Assembly (NCBI GenBank): GCA_031262005.1
Contig: JAISIO010000171.1
Coordinates: 1-27,812 of the forward strand
Reading direction: 5' to 3'
Length of the DNA: 27,812 nt
Source of the DNA: Bacteroidales bacterium
Lineage (GTDB): Bacteria; Bacteroidota; Bacteroidia; Bacteroidales; UBA1715
Every line of letters begins with the position of its first letter. Within the stretch, counting starts at the first letter, position 1. This document shows, in pieces, positions 8,645 through 16,980 of the stretch. Below the pieces are notes generated by a model. That model saw nothing but the letters and a program-made list of their open reading frames with translations, was not told the DNA's origin and did no database searches. The position numbers and the translations under genes are program-made.

Positions 8645-9928
8645 ATGAAACAGATTTCTCTTCTTTTTAAAATACATCAACCTTTGCAATTGCGGTCGTA
8701 TCGCTTTTTTGATATAGGGCAAGACCATTATTATTATGATGATTTTACCAATAAATCAAATCTTTTGAAAGCGGCAAAACAGTCATACTTACCTATGAAT
8801 AATTTGTTGTTGGAATTGATGACTGCCCATAAGAAAAACTTTAAAGTGAGTTTTTCAATTTCGGGCACTACGCTCGAACAATTTGAGAAATATGTACCCG
8901 AATTGATTGAAAGTTTTCAAAAATTAGCAGCAACAGGCAATGTTGATTTTGTGGGTGAAACATATTCTCATTCGCTTGCGAGTGTTGCCAATGAACAAGA
9001 ATTTGAAAAACAAGCACTTGCTCATAGCGAAAAAATAAAACAACTGTTTGGTATTACTCCAACTGTTTTTGCTAATACCGACTTAATTTATTCCGATGCT
9101 ATTGGCGAACAAGTGTTCGATATGGGATTCAAAGGTATGATTGCCGAAGGTGCTAAACAAGTGTTGGGTTGGAAAAGCCCGAACTTTTTGTATTGCAATG
9201 CCAACAATCCTCGTTTGAAAGTGTTGTTACGCAATTATAAATTGAGCGACGATGTTTCTCTTCGTTTCTCAAATTCCTCGTGGAATGAATACCCGCTTAC
9301 TGCCGATAAATTTATGTCGTGGGTGCAAGCTATTCCCGAAAATGAAGAGGTTGTAAATTTGGTGTTCGATTATAAAACGTTTGGTACATATCAAAAAGCT
9401 GAAACAGGTATTTTTGACTTTTTTAAATCGTTTGTAAATCAGGCTATTGATGCAAAAATTACTTTTCCTACTTGTAGCGATACTATTCTTAAATTGCAAC
9501 CTGTTTCGGTATTGAGTGTACCTTCTATTACTTCGTGTGTCAATGAAGAACGAGACTTGACAACAGTGATAGGTAATAATTTACAAAAACAAGCAATTGA
9601 AGGTTTGACCAATTTGTCGGTGCAAATGAAGTCGGTGAGCGACGCAGGAATAATTGCCGATTGGAATAAAATTCAAAATAGCGACCATTTATATTATATG
9701 AGTATGAATTTGGTACAAGAAGAAAGTCCGTATCCAACTCATTATGAAGCATTCATAAATTATATGAATGTGATTTCCGATATGAATGAACGCATTGCAA
9801 AAGCACCAAAAACCGAAAGTTTAGATAACTTAAGCAATGAAGAAATTGATAGCGAAATAGAAAAATATTCAGCAATGCTTAAGCAGTTGATGGAGCTTAA
9901 AAAGCACCAGAAGAAGAACAAAAAATAA
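8645..9928 (+). CDS. GH57 family alpha-amylase/4-alpha-glucanotransferase
   Basis: Predicted cytoplasmic GH57 enzyme acting on glycogen or malto-oligosaccharides. 427 aa, no signal peptide. Region 1 is IHQP (H11-Q-P13), region 2 GETYSHS (E105), a candidate nucleophile region is GMIAEG (E168), and region 4 is FDYKTFG with likely acid/base D242. The members of this Bacteroidetes subgroup that I remember have DYETFG; here K244 replaces Glu next to the catalytic Asp. The last ~35 residues are charged and Lys-rich (SEIEKYSAMLKQLMELKKHQKKNKK-like), probably helical. Sits directly behind the synthase, closing the cluster before a strong terminator. Amylase versus transferase activity cannot be decided from sequence. 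Confidence 0.9.
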   Translation: MKQISLLFKIHQPLQLRSYRFFDIGQDHYYYDDFTNKSNLLKAAKQSYLPMNNLLLELMTAHKKNFKVSFSISGTTLEQFEKYVPELIESFQKLAATGNVDFVGETYSHSLASVANEQEFEKQALAHSEKIKQLFGITPTVFANTDLIYSDAIGEQVFDMGFKGMIAEGAKQVLGWKSPNFLYCNANNPRLKVLLRNYKLSDDVSLRFSNSSWNEYPLTADKFMSWVQAIPENEEVVNLVFDYKTFGTYQKAETGIFDFFKSFVNQAIDAKITFPTCSDTILKLQPVSVLSVPSITSCVNEERDLTTVIGNNLQKQAIEGLTNLSVQMKSVSDAGIIADWNKIQNSDHLYYMSMNLVQEESPYPTHYEAFINYMNVISDMNERIAKAPKTESLDNLSNEEIDSEIEKYSAMLKQLMELKKHQKKNKK

Positions 9929-9946
9929 GTTGTTTTTTTTGATTTT

Positions 9947-9982
9947 AAACCTGTTATGTTTTACAAACGTAACAGGTTTTTT
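9947..9982 (+). terminator. Rho-independent terminator of the glycogen cluster
   Basis: A perfect 10-bp stem, AAACCTGTTA (9947-9956) with TAACAGGTTT (9970-9979), 13-nt loop, running into a T run to 9982. It lies 18 bp after the GH57 stop. The rest of the ~235-bp gap up to 10162 is AT-rich with no recognised element. Confidence 0.82.
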
Positions 9983-10161
9983 GTTGCAGGAGTAAGAGAA
10001 AAAAATTCAGTGGATTAGTATAAACTTCAATATAAGGATTTTGTATTATAACTTTCATTTTTATTGAAAAACAAAAAATATTAGCATTTATAAAGTATTT
10101 GTATCAAAAAAGTTGTATTTTCACAAATTATTTTACTCCCTCATGGATTGTATTGCGTGAT

Positions 10162-12138
10162 ATGAAAAAATATATTAGTATTTTTTTCTTTTTTATAATA
10201 GCACATTGTTCAATGCAGGCGCAAATTTTAGCCTCTGTTGATACTGCAACTATTTATAAACGGGCGCGATTGGTTATGACTGATAAAAATCCGGAAAAAT
10301 TGGCGCACAATCTCACAGAAAATTATACCGACGATGCCAGTAAGGTTCTGTCAATGGCTTATTGGATTACTCGTAACATAAAATATCAGTATTCGGGTTT
10401 GGGTGCGCGAGCAATTGATTTGAAATCGCCTGCAAAAGTACTGAAAACCAAAAAAGCATTGAGTACGGAATATGCTCAATTATTTATGGCAATGTGCAAA
10501 GCTGTTGATATAAAAGCCGAAACGGTTGATGGATATATAAAAGATTTTGATTTCTTCCCCGGCGATACGTTATTTAAAGCCGAACATACATGGAATATTG
10601 TGAAAATTGACAACGATTGGTATATTGTGGATTTGACCTACGCAGGTTCAACGTTCAATACAGAAGTTTCAAAACTATCGAAATTGATGTATACGCTCTT
10701 TCGTGTGCCGCAAAGTAACGAAATGAAACCTGTAAAAAAATATTCTCCGCAATGGATTTGTATGTCGCCTACTACTGCAGTAAGAACACATTTGCCGGTA
10801 CTTTCTATGTTTCAATTATTGAAAAATCCGGTAACTATTGAACAGTTTCAGCAGCGCGATACGGCTATTACTCGCCATTTGAAACGATACCCGCAAAAAC
10901 AGAAAGATTTTTCGGCAATTGATTATTTTGTAGAATTACCACAGATAGAAAAGTATAAAATACTCGCTTCCGAAGTGTTGCAGCAAAATCCATTTGCTCA
11001 TTTGAACGCAGCTTTTTATAATTTTTATGTGGTGGAATTGTTCGTTAAATATCATTATTTAGATGAAAACGGACATTTATTTTCCACACAAGAGGATTTG
11101 CGAAATACGCTGTTGTATGCACAAAAAGCCGATACACTGTTCCAAATAGCAATAAAAGATGATGCTAAACGTTTAAAATTGTCGCAAACCCGCAGCAACA
11201 ACTGGAAACATGATTTGTTGGACTACAATAAACAGCATCAAGCACAAAACCAAGCATTGAGCAAACGATATGCAAAATCGCAGCAAAATATACAAAAACT
11301 GACAACGCAAATACCAACATTGGTTGCTTGGCTTGATAAAAATACGCAAAAATTCAACATTGAAACTATTAAAACTCAACCACGACCGGTAACGCAACGC
11401 AACGACGATCTTTATATAGGTATGGATTTGCTGGAAAAAGCCGATTCGTTACATGAACTTTCGGCGGAAACTATGCAAAAGTACGAAGAACTTCTGGGTA
11501 ACTCACTTAAAGTAGACCCTCGAAGAGCTCTCGAAAATCAACAAACTGCCAAAGCACTTAATGAACGAAATACGAGAATTTTACGTAAGTACATTAAAAA
11601 TAAAGATAGTAATATGCCTATGGTGTATATTACTGATAAATCTATTACCAAAGAGGTATTTACTAAAAATATGAGAAAGATTGATAGTTTGTATACTATT
11701 GGTGTTGAGGAAATTGTAAATACTTTGGAAAGCAATTTTGCTGCACTTAATACCTTACTGAAGGAATATACCTCGCTTGCAGGACAATATGCCAATACAT
11801 TGCTTATAGCTAAATCGAAAGTTGTATATGATAGCAATGAAGACGCTCGATATATAGCTGCCGTAGAGGAATATGCATACAACGTGAGTAGAATACAATC
11901 TGAATTGAAACAAATACAGAACAGTTTGCCTGAATTTGCAGAAATTTTAAAATCGGAAGAGAAACTTTTTTCCGAAAATAGTGCATTGCTCAAAGAAGAC
12001 AATATGCTTGAATCCGTACGCAACAAACGGTATATAGACTATCGTAAAAAATACCGTCAAATAGATGTGGAGTACATAAAATATTATATAAAACAAAACA
12101 AAGAGTATAAAAAATTAATTCAAAAAGTAATAATTTAA
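10162..12138 (+). CDS. Secreted transglutaminase-fold protein with degenerate (Ser) active site
   Basis: 658 aa from the ATG at 10162, which gives a good signal peptide (KKYISIFFFFIIAHCSMQAQ). An in-frame start at 10099 would only add 21 residues ahead of the signal. Residues ~50-170 resemble the transglutaminase-like core: WITRNIKYQYS, then EYAQLFMAMCKAVDIKAETVDGYIK, EHTWNIV and WYIVDLTY. In the triad, His is H142 and Asp D157, but the position usually Cys in GVCxxYA is S101 (A-L-S101-T-E-Y-A), so normal thiol catalysis looks lost. Residues ~370-658 are Lys/Gln/Glu-rich and probably largely helical or coiled-coil, with no recognised family. Likely periplasmic. The next gene (outer-membrane-like) starts 6 bp downstream, suggesting a joint job. 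Function unknown; peptide or glycan binding is only an inference. Confidence 0.75.
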   Translation: MKKYISIFFFFIIAHCSMQAQILASVDTATIYKRARLVMTDKNPEKLAHNLTENYTDDASKVLSMAYWITRNIKYQYSGLGARAIDLKSPAKVLKTKKALSTEYAQLFMAMCKAVDIKAETVDGYIKDFDFFPGDTLFKAEHTWNIVKIDNDWYIVDLTYAGSTFNTEVSKLSKLMYTLFRVPQSNEMKPVKKYSPQWICMSPTTAVRTHLPVLSMFQLLKNPVTIEQFQQRDTAITRHLKRYPQKQKDFSAIDYFVELPQIEKYKILASEVLQQNPFAHLNAAFYNFYVVELFVKYHYLDENGHLFSTQEDLRNTLLYAQKADTLFQIAIKDDAKRLKLSQTRSNNWKHDLLDYNKQHQAQNQALSKRYAKSQQNIQKLTTQIPTLVAWLDKNTQKFNIETIKTQPRPVTQRNDDLYIGMDLLEKADSLHELSAETMQKYEELLGNSLKVDPRRALENQQTAKALNERNTRILRKYIKNKDSNMPMVYITDKSITKEVFTKNMRKIDSLYTIGVEEIVNTLESNFAALNTLLKEYTSLAGQYANTLLIAKSKVVYDSNEDARYIAAVEEYAYNVSRIQSELKQIQNSLPEFAEILKSEEKLFSENSALLKEDNMLESVRNKRYIDYRKKYRQIDVEYIKYYIKQNKEYKKLIQKVII

Positions 12139-12144
12139 AAACAG

Positions 12145-12849
12145 ATGAGTATGAAAAAATGTTTAGCTATTTTTATAGGTGTTGCACTTTCGGTGTCGGC
12201 TTCGGCACAAATTCTTAGTCGCACATTTTTGCAGGTGGGAGGAACAGTTGGTTTAGACTTTGCTCAGATTTCGGGTAATGTAGGACACGATAACGATGCT
12301 GTGCTGCACAAACAAGTGAATTTTGCAACGTTAGCTGTTGGTGGACGTATTAATGTATTTGAATTTTCGAATACATTTTCAATAGCATTGGCTGCCGAAC
12401 CATTGTTTAGTTTTGGTAGAGCCTACAATAAAAGTACCGGTGGTGGTACAAATGTAATGCTTCGCATACCATGTACTATTGATTTCAATATAGGCAATGC
12501 GGCTACAAGTCATAGTCGTGCAAAACGAGGCGTGGTAATGGGTGCCGGTATGCAATGGGTGAAATATCCTCTCTTTGGCGGTGATATTCCTGTTTTTAAA
12601 CAAACAGTAAGCGGCGGACAACCATATTTTATCAACATGAATACTAATTGGTGGGAACCTGTGGTACACTTAGGTATTCGTTCTACAAGAAAACATTTTT
12701 ATAGCAGTGAAGTGAATGTGCGTGTAGCATACGTTAATCGCAATTCATTGAATTTAGGAGGAGCAGAGAATACAGCTATCAACAGTACATTGCGAGATTT
12801 TTCGCGATTTAGCATCATGCTTTCTTATTTGGTGTTCTTGAATTATTAG
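12145..12849 (+). CDS. Small outer-membrane beta-barrel-like protein
   Basis: 234 aa with signal peptide MSMKKCLAIFIGVALSVSASAQ (cleavage after ASA or nearby). ATG at 12145; a second Met is at codon 3. The mature part is Gly/aromatic-rich with alternating hydrophobic stretches (FLQVGGTVGLDFAQ, NVMLRIPCTIDFNIG, SEVNVRVAYVN) and ends in an aromatic-containing strand, FSIMLSYLVFLNY, typical of outer membrane barrels. No specific family is recognised. It follows the transglutaminase-like gene by 6 bp and precedes the polytopic membrane protein by 26 bp, so it is probably in the same transcript. Confidence 0.7.
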   Translation: MSMKKCLAIFIGVALSVSASAQILSRTFLQVGGTVGLDFAQISGNVGHDNDAVLHKQVNFATLAVGGRINVFEFSNTFSIALAAEPLFSFGRAYNKSTGGGTNVMLRIPCTIDFNIGNAATSHSRAKRGVVMGAGMQWVKYPLFGGDIPVFKQTVSGGQPYFINMNTNWWEPVVHLGIRSTRKHFYSSEVNVRVAYVNRNSLNLGGAENTAINSTLRDFSRFSIMLSYLVFLNY

Positions 12850-12875
12850 TGATTGGGGAAAGAAGAGCATAGAAT

Positions 12876-14609
12876 ATGCATCGAAAATTGCGTACTTTGG
12901 TTTCTGTTATAACGGAAGCCTTTGCTAATGATTTGCGAAAAAATAACGATCTGAGCCATCGCCTTTCGTTTGTTATAGGTGTTGGTTTGTTGGCAATTCC
13001 TGTCTTTGCTCTCTGCATTGCCACAATTTTCTTTATTTGTGGTTCGTCTATCAATCCAGTTATATTTCCTTTGTCGGTACTTTTGTCGTTGTTACTTATG
13101 TTCTTTTTGAACGGCAATAATCTTAAGCAGTTCATTGGAGCATCGCTTATGGTTCTTGCCATTGTTAGTACAGCATTAGTTATAGCTTCTCTTACGTATG
13201 ATTTTGCTTACGATGGACAATGGTATCATCAGGATATAATATTTCGACTTACAAATGGCTGGAATCCTATCTATACATGGCATTCGCACGAACCAATTGT
13301 TCATTCCGATATTTGGGTAAATCACTATGCCAAAGGATTGGAAACGATAGCCGCAACTATGTATAGTCTAACAGGAAATATAGAATCGGGTAAAGCGGTA
13401 AATTTTATTATTGTTACAGCTTCAGGATTCTTATGTTTCTCTTTTTTGCGTAAGATTTTTACTTTTTTATCACAATGGAAAAGTATTTTCTTTGCTTGCA
13501 TGTTTGTCCTTTGTCCGGTTGTAATCAGTCAACTTTTTACGCTGAATATTGATTGGGCGTCGTATCTACTTATATTTCTTACGATTTTTGCATTAATTTC
13601 TTACGAAAAACAGCCAACGGTATTTTTGCAAATATTCATAGCAGTACTTATTATGCTTATGATAAGTGTAAAATTTAATTTGTTCTTTTGGGGTGGTTTT
13701 GTATTTATATGTTTTTTTGTTTATTGGTTTTTTACGAAGAAAGCGAATATTATTTATAGTTTGTTAAAACCTTGTGTTATAGCTGTTTGTGTGAGCGTTT
13801 TTGCTGTGTCGTTTAATCCGTACATAACTAATAGTATTGATCATAAACAACCGCTTTATCCCTTAATGGGCAAAGATAAATATGATATAATTCCTATAAT
13901 TACGCCTTCTTTTTTCCAAAACAAATCGGCAGTGTATAGTGTTTTTACTTCTGTTTTTGCACAACCCAAAGTGCAAGTTACAACAACGGATAATTTTCCC
14001 TTTCTTGATATAACTATTCGTGCGCCACGAATCTATGGCTGGGGATTTTATTTTTCATGGATTGTGCTACTTTCCTTATTGTTGTACATAAGTATTATTG
14101 TGTATAAAAGGGATTGGTTTCGTAACAAAGATCGATTGCCGTATAGTATTTTTTTGACCATTCTATTTGGAGGTATGTTTGTTCTACCTGCAGGTTGGTT
14201 TGCTCGGTATTATCCTTTTATGTATGCCTTTCCGCTTGTAATTTGTCTATATTTAGAGAAAGAAAGACATACATTGCGATTACTGCTGCGATTACGCTAT
14301 GTTGTGTATGGATTATTACTAATGAATACTATCATTGTATCTTTACATGTAAAACAAAGAATAGGCGAACAACATGCTAAAATAAATAATTTACTAACCG
14401 TACTTTCGGAAACTAAAGAAATACCTCGCCTACACGTTAGTTACAACGCCGGAGTGAAAATAAAATTAGATGCAGCAAACATTCCGTATTATGTGCCGCC
14501 AACACCGGAATTACGCAAAGCTCTAATACTAACATTTCCAATTCACCCCGAAGTGTTTTTGGATACAGCACAGTTTTATTTGAAAGATAAAGTGTTGTAT
14601 AAAAAATAA
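12876..14609 (+). CDS. Polytopic membrane protein, possible GT-C glycosyltransferase
   Basis: 577 aa with about ten to twelve hydrophobic segments; the last ~90 residues are more polar and probably periplasmic. After the first three membrane segments comes YDFAYDGQWYHQDIIF, then NGWNPIYTWH. An acidic residue and YH in this first long external loop resembles GT-C membrane glycosyltransferases (ArnT/PMT-like), which use polyprenyl-phosphate sugars. That similarity is a pattern call only; no confident family assignment. Codons follow the neighbours. It lies between an outer-membrane-like protein and an acyltransferase, which suits a surface-glycan role. Confidence 0.6.
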   Translation: MHRKLRTLVSVITEAFANDLRKNNDLSHRLSFVIGVGLLAIPVFALCIATIFFICGSSINPVIFPLSVLLSLLLMFFLNGNNLKQFIGASLMVLAIVSTALVIASLTYDFAYDGQWYHQDIIFRLTNGWNPIYTWHSHEPIVHSDIWVNHYAKGLETIAATMYSLTGNIESGKAVNFIIVTASGFLCFSFLRKIFTFLSQWKSIFFACMFVLCPVVISQLFTLNIDWASYLLIFLTIFALISYEKQPTVFLQIFIAVLIMLMISVKFNLFFWGGFVFICFFVYWFFTKKANIIYSLLKPCVIAVCVSVFAVSFNPYITNSIDHKQPLYPLMGKDKYDIIPIITPSFFQNKSAVYSVFTSVFAQPKVQVTTTDNFPFLDITIRAPRIYGWGFYFSWIVLLSLLLYISIIVYKRDWFRNKDRLPYSIFLTILFGGMFVLPAGWFARYYPFMYAFPLVICLYLEKERHTLRLLLRLRYVVYGLLLMNTIIVSLHVKQRIGEQHAKINNLLTVLSETKEIPRLHVSYNAGVKIKLDAANIPYYVPPTPELRKALILTFPIHPEVFLDTAQFYLKDKVLYKK

Positions 14610-14647
14610 AATTATCATATAATTACAAAGCACAAAAATACATATCA

Positions 14648-15736
14648 ATGAATGCAACACAAGAGGGAGTAACGAAATCAAAATTCCGAGATGAACGCTT
14701 AGATACTTTTCGAGGTTTTGCTATGATATGGGTAGTGTTCAACCATTGTTTATTTTGGATGGGATTCTTTCATGGTAGTATTTTTAAAACCTATCTATTA
14801 ATAGGAACACAGTTATTTTTCGTAATAGCCGGTGCGAGTAATGGTATGGCAAGCAAAAAACCGTTGTTGAAATTTTATCTTATTCGTTTTAAACGGATAT
14901 TATTTCCCTATTGGTTCTATGCGGCACTGTGTCTGATAATTACGTTTCTGGTTTCTTCCCCATCAACAGACATAAGTGAAGCAATAGCTAATTGGTTTTT
15001 GTATTTTAATCCATGGCCTTGTAAGCCTAATATCTTAATGTGGGCATTGTGGTTTGTGCCGGTGTATTTGTTGGTGATGGCTATTTTTCCATTTTTACGT
15101 TCATATTACGAACATTTTTTAACGTCGTTGTTGCGTTTCGCGCCGTTTGTTATTTTTGCTACATTACTTGTATTGTTGCAATGTAAAATAATACCATTCT
15201 CAGGTAACATGATGCATTTTTCAAAACAATTGGTTTCGTATGGTTTTTTTACGTATTTGGGTTTGTTTTTTACTTCGTTTATGCAATTGAAAAAATACCA
15301 AATTCGCAATGCAATACTTATAGTACTCAGTTGCGCAGCAATTGTTGTGGTGTCCATACTGTTTTTCGACGTTTCGCCGAGCATGCAGAAAAATAAATTC
15401 CCTTCAACATTTATATTCTTAGCATTTTCGGTAGGCTTGCTCTGCATTCTATATATCTTTTCAAACTACATTATTCGAGCGGTCAATTTTTGTAAACGAA
15501 ATTCCGTATTTGCGTGGATGTATGCGCAATACACCAAACACGGATTAACCATATTCTTGTTCCATCCGTTGGTGTTTTTACTACTTATAAAGATACCTCG
15601 AAGTATTTTTGAAGGTTATAATGAATGGTTGGTATTTACAATAATAACAATTCTCGCAATTACTCTATCTTCTTGTGTAGGATATTTGTTTGCTTGGGTG
15701 GAAAAGTTGGCGCAAATTTCGTTACGGAAAAAATAG
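14648..15736 (+). CDS. Acyltransferase 3 family membrane protein
   Basis: 362 aa, about ten membrane helices. The N-terminus carries the family signature: ERLDTFRGFAMIWVVFNH (R17, D19, R22-G23, H33), and RFKRILFPYWFY follows the second helix. Known members (OafA/YrhL-like) O-acylate surface polysaccharides, lipids or peptides in the inner membrane. There is no attached SGNH domain. The start at 14648 lies 38 bp after the preceding gene, so it is probably co-transcribed with it. The substrate cannot be deduced; a glycan made with help of the upstream GT-C-like protein is an inference. Confidence 0.88.
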   Translation: MNATQEGVTKSKFRDERLDTFRGFAMIWVVFNHCLFWMGFFHGSIFKTYLLIGTQLFFVIAGASNGMASKKPLLKFYLIRFKRILFPYWFYAALCLIITFLVSSPSTDISEAIANWFLYFNPWPCKPNILMWALWFVPVYLLVMAIFPFLRSYYEHFLTSLLRFAPFVIFATLLVLLQCKIIPFSGNMMHFSKQLVSYGFFTYLGLFFTSFMQLKKYQIRNAILIVLSCAAIVVVSILFFDVSPSMQKNKFPSTFIFLAFSVGLLCILYIFSNYIIRAVNFCKRNSVFAWMYAQYTKHGLTIFLFHPLVFLLLIKIPRSIFEGYNEWLVFTIITILAITLSSCVGYLFAWVEKLAQISLRKK

Positions 15737-15769
15737 CAGGTGCGAATCGCCTTACTATAATACTATCAC

Positions 15770-15794
15770 AAAAACAGTTGCAGAAACTGTTTTT
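15770..15794. terminator. Bidirectional terminator between acyltransferase and pdxA
   Basis: Perfect 10-bp stem AAAAACAGTT (15770-15779) with AACTGTTTTT (15785-15794), 5-nt loop. A/T runs on both sides give a T tail in either direction. It lies between two convergent genes, 33 bp after one stop and 7 bp from the other. Confidence 0.78.
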
Positions 15795-15801
15795 ATGCGA
15801 T

Positions 15802-16827
15802 TTAGCCCAAATGATTTTTCATGAGATCATCATATTCTTCGCGCGCATGGCATATATCGCACGCCGTAAAGATTGCTTGTAGCAGCGAACTCTCCGATGC
15901 CTGATTTTGATTTGCTAAATTGTAAGCGGTACCATGCCCCGGCGAAACTCGCACAATGGGTAATCCTGCGGTGTAATTTACTGCCGAATCAAAATCGGTA
16001 GCTTTGAATGGAGCAAGTGCTTGGTCGTGATACATACCAAGAATAGCATCGAAGTGTGTATAGTCGTGTGAACCGAAAAATCCGTCGGCAGCGTAGGGAC
16101 CAAGTGCCATAATTCCTTTGTCGCGAGCTGCTTTTATTGCCGGAATTATTACCGTTTGTTCTTCATTGCCAATCACGCCGTTGTCTCCGGCATGAGGATT
16201 AAGTCCAAAAACTGCAATACGCGGTTTTGTGATTTTAAAATCACGTGTCATACATTCGTTAAGAACTTCCAATTTTTCTAAAATACGCTCTTTGGTTACG
16301 TATGTTGCCACATTGGCAATCGGTATATGACCTGCCACTACGCCCATTTTCATAAAATCGTTCATGAGTAGCATCAAGTGTTTTGGGCTGTTAAATTCCT
16401 CTGCCAAGTATTCTGTATGTCCGGGAAAATGAAATCCGGCATCGTTGATATTTTTTTTATTGATAGGTGCCGTTACCACACAATCAATAGCTCTGTTTTT
16501 CAAGTCGGCAACGGCTAACGTAAGCGCATTGAATGCGGCTTTACCTGCTTCAATGGTTGAAGTGCCGGGTTCTACTTTTACATCGCCTTGAACGCATTCT
16601 ATCAAGTTAATGCTATTAGCATGAGCGGCAGCAGCATTGGGAATAACGGTAAAATTAAATTTTTGAATATCAAGCGATTTTCTATAAAATGAAAGTACTC
16701 GTGATGAACCATATAGTATAATTGTATTATTTTCATACACACGTGGGTCGCTGAGTGCTTTTAAAATTATTTCGTAGTTGATACTGTTATAATCGCCGTG
16801 GGTAATGCCTATGGTAAGATTTCTCAT
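15802..16827 (-). CDS. pdxA: 4-hydroxythreonine-4-phosphate dehydrogenase
   Basis: NAD-dependent step of pyridoxal phosphate synthesis in the cytoplasm. 341 aa from ATG 16827; starting there gives MRNLTIGITHGD, the normal N-terminus, while an in-frame extension to 16863 does not look like PdxA. Metal-binding histidines are visible: H167 (VVAGHIPI), H212 (NPHAGDNG) and H267 (MYHDQALAPFKA), at the E. coli 166/211/266 positions plus one. H137 is in FPGHTEYLAEEF. The N-terminal motif reads HGDYNSINYEI instead of the common GDPAGIGPE; Bacteroidales versions are known to deviate here (GDINGVGYE-like), but this one also loses the glycines. Gene stands alone between two terminators. Confidence 0.92.
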   Translation of the reverse strand: MRNLTIGITHGDYNSINYEIILKALSDPRVYENNTIILYGSSRVLSFYRKSLDIQKFNFTVIPNAAAAHANSINLIECVQGDVKVEPGTSTIEAGKAAFNALTLAVADLKNRAIDCVVTAPINKKNINDAGFHFPGHTEYLAEEFNSPKHLMLLMNDFMKMGVVAGHIPIANVATYVTKERILEKLEVLNECMTRDFKITKPRIAVFGLNPHAGDNGVIGNEEQTVIIPAIKAARDKGIMALGPYAADGFFGSHDYTHFDAILGMYHDQALAPFKATDFDSAVNYTAGLPIVRVSPGHGTAYNLANQNQASESSLLQAIFTACDICHAREEYDDLMKNHLG

Positions 16828-16901
16828 GTAATAGTTGTTTGTATATCGTGTGCAAAGATACACTTTAATTGATATTTCGCTACGTTCACTAACCGAAAAA
16901 T

Positions 16902-16939
16902 TAAAACGTCATTGACTCCTTTGCAGCCAATGACGTTTT
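16902..16939 (-). terminator. Terminator downstream of the 614-aa membrane protein gene
   Basis: Perfect 12-bp stem AAAACGTCATTG (16903-16914) with CAATGACGTTTT (16928-16939), loop of 13 nt. On the - strand it is followed by AATTTTT. It separates the purE operon from pdxA. Confidence 0.75.
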
Positions 16940-16980
16940 TCTTAACAGTTCTTGTTATAAAGAGTGTATAGTGATTGTTA

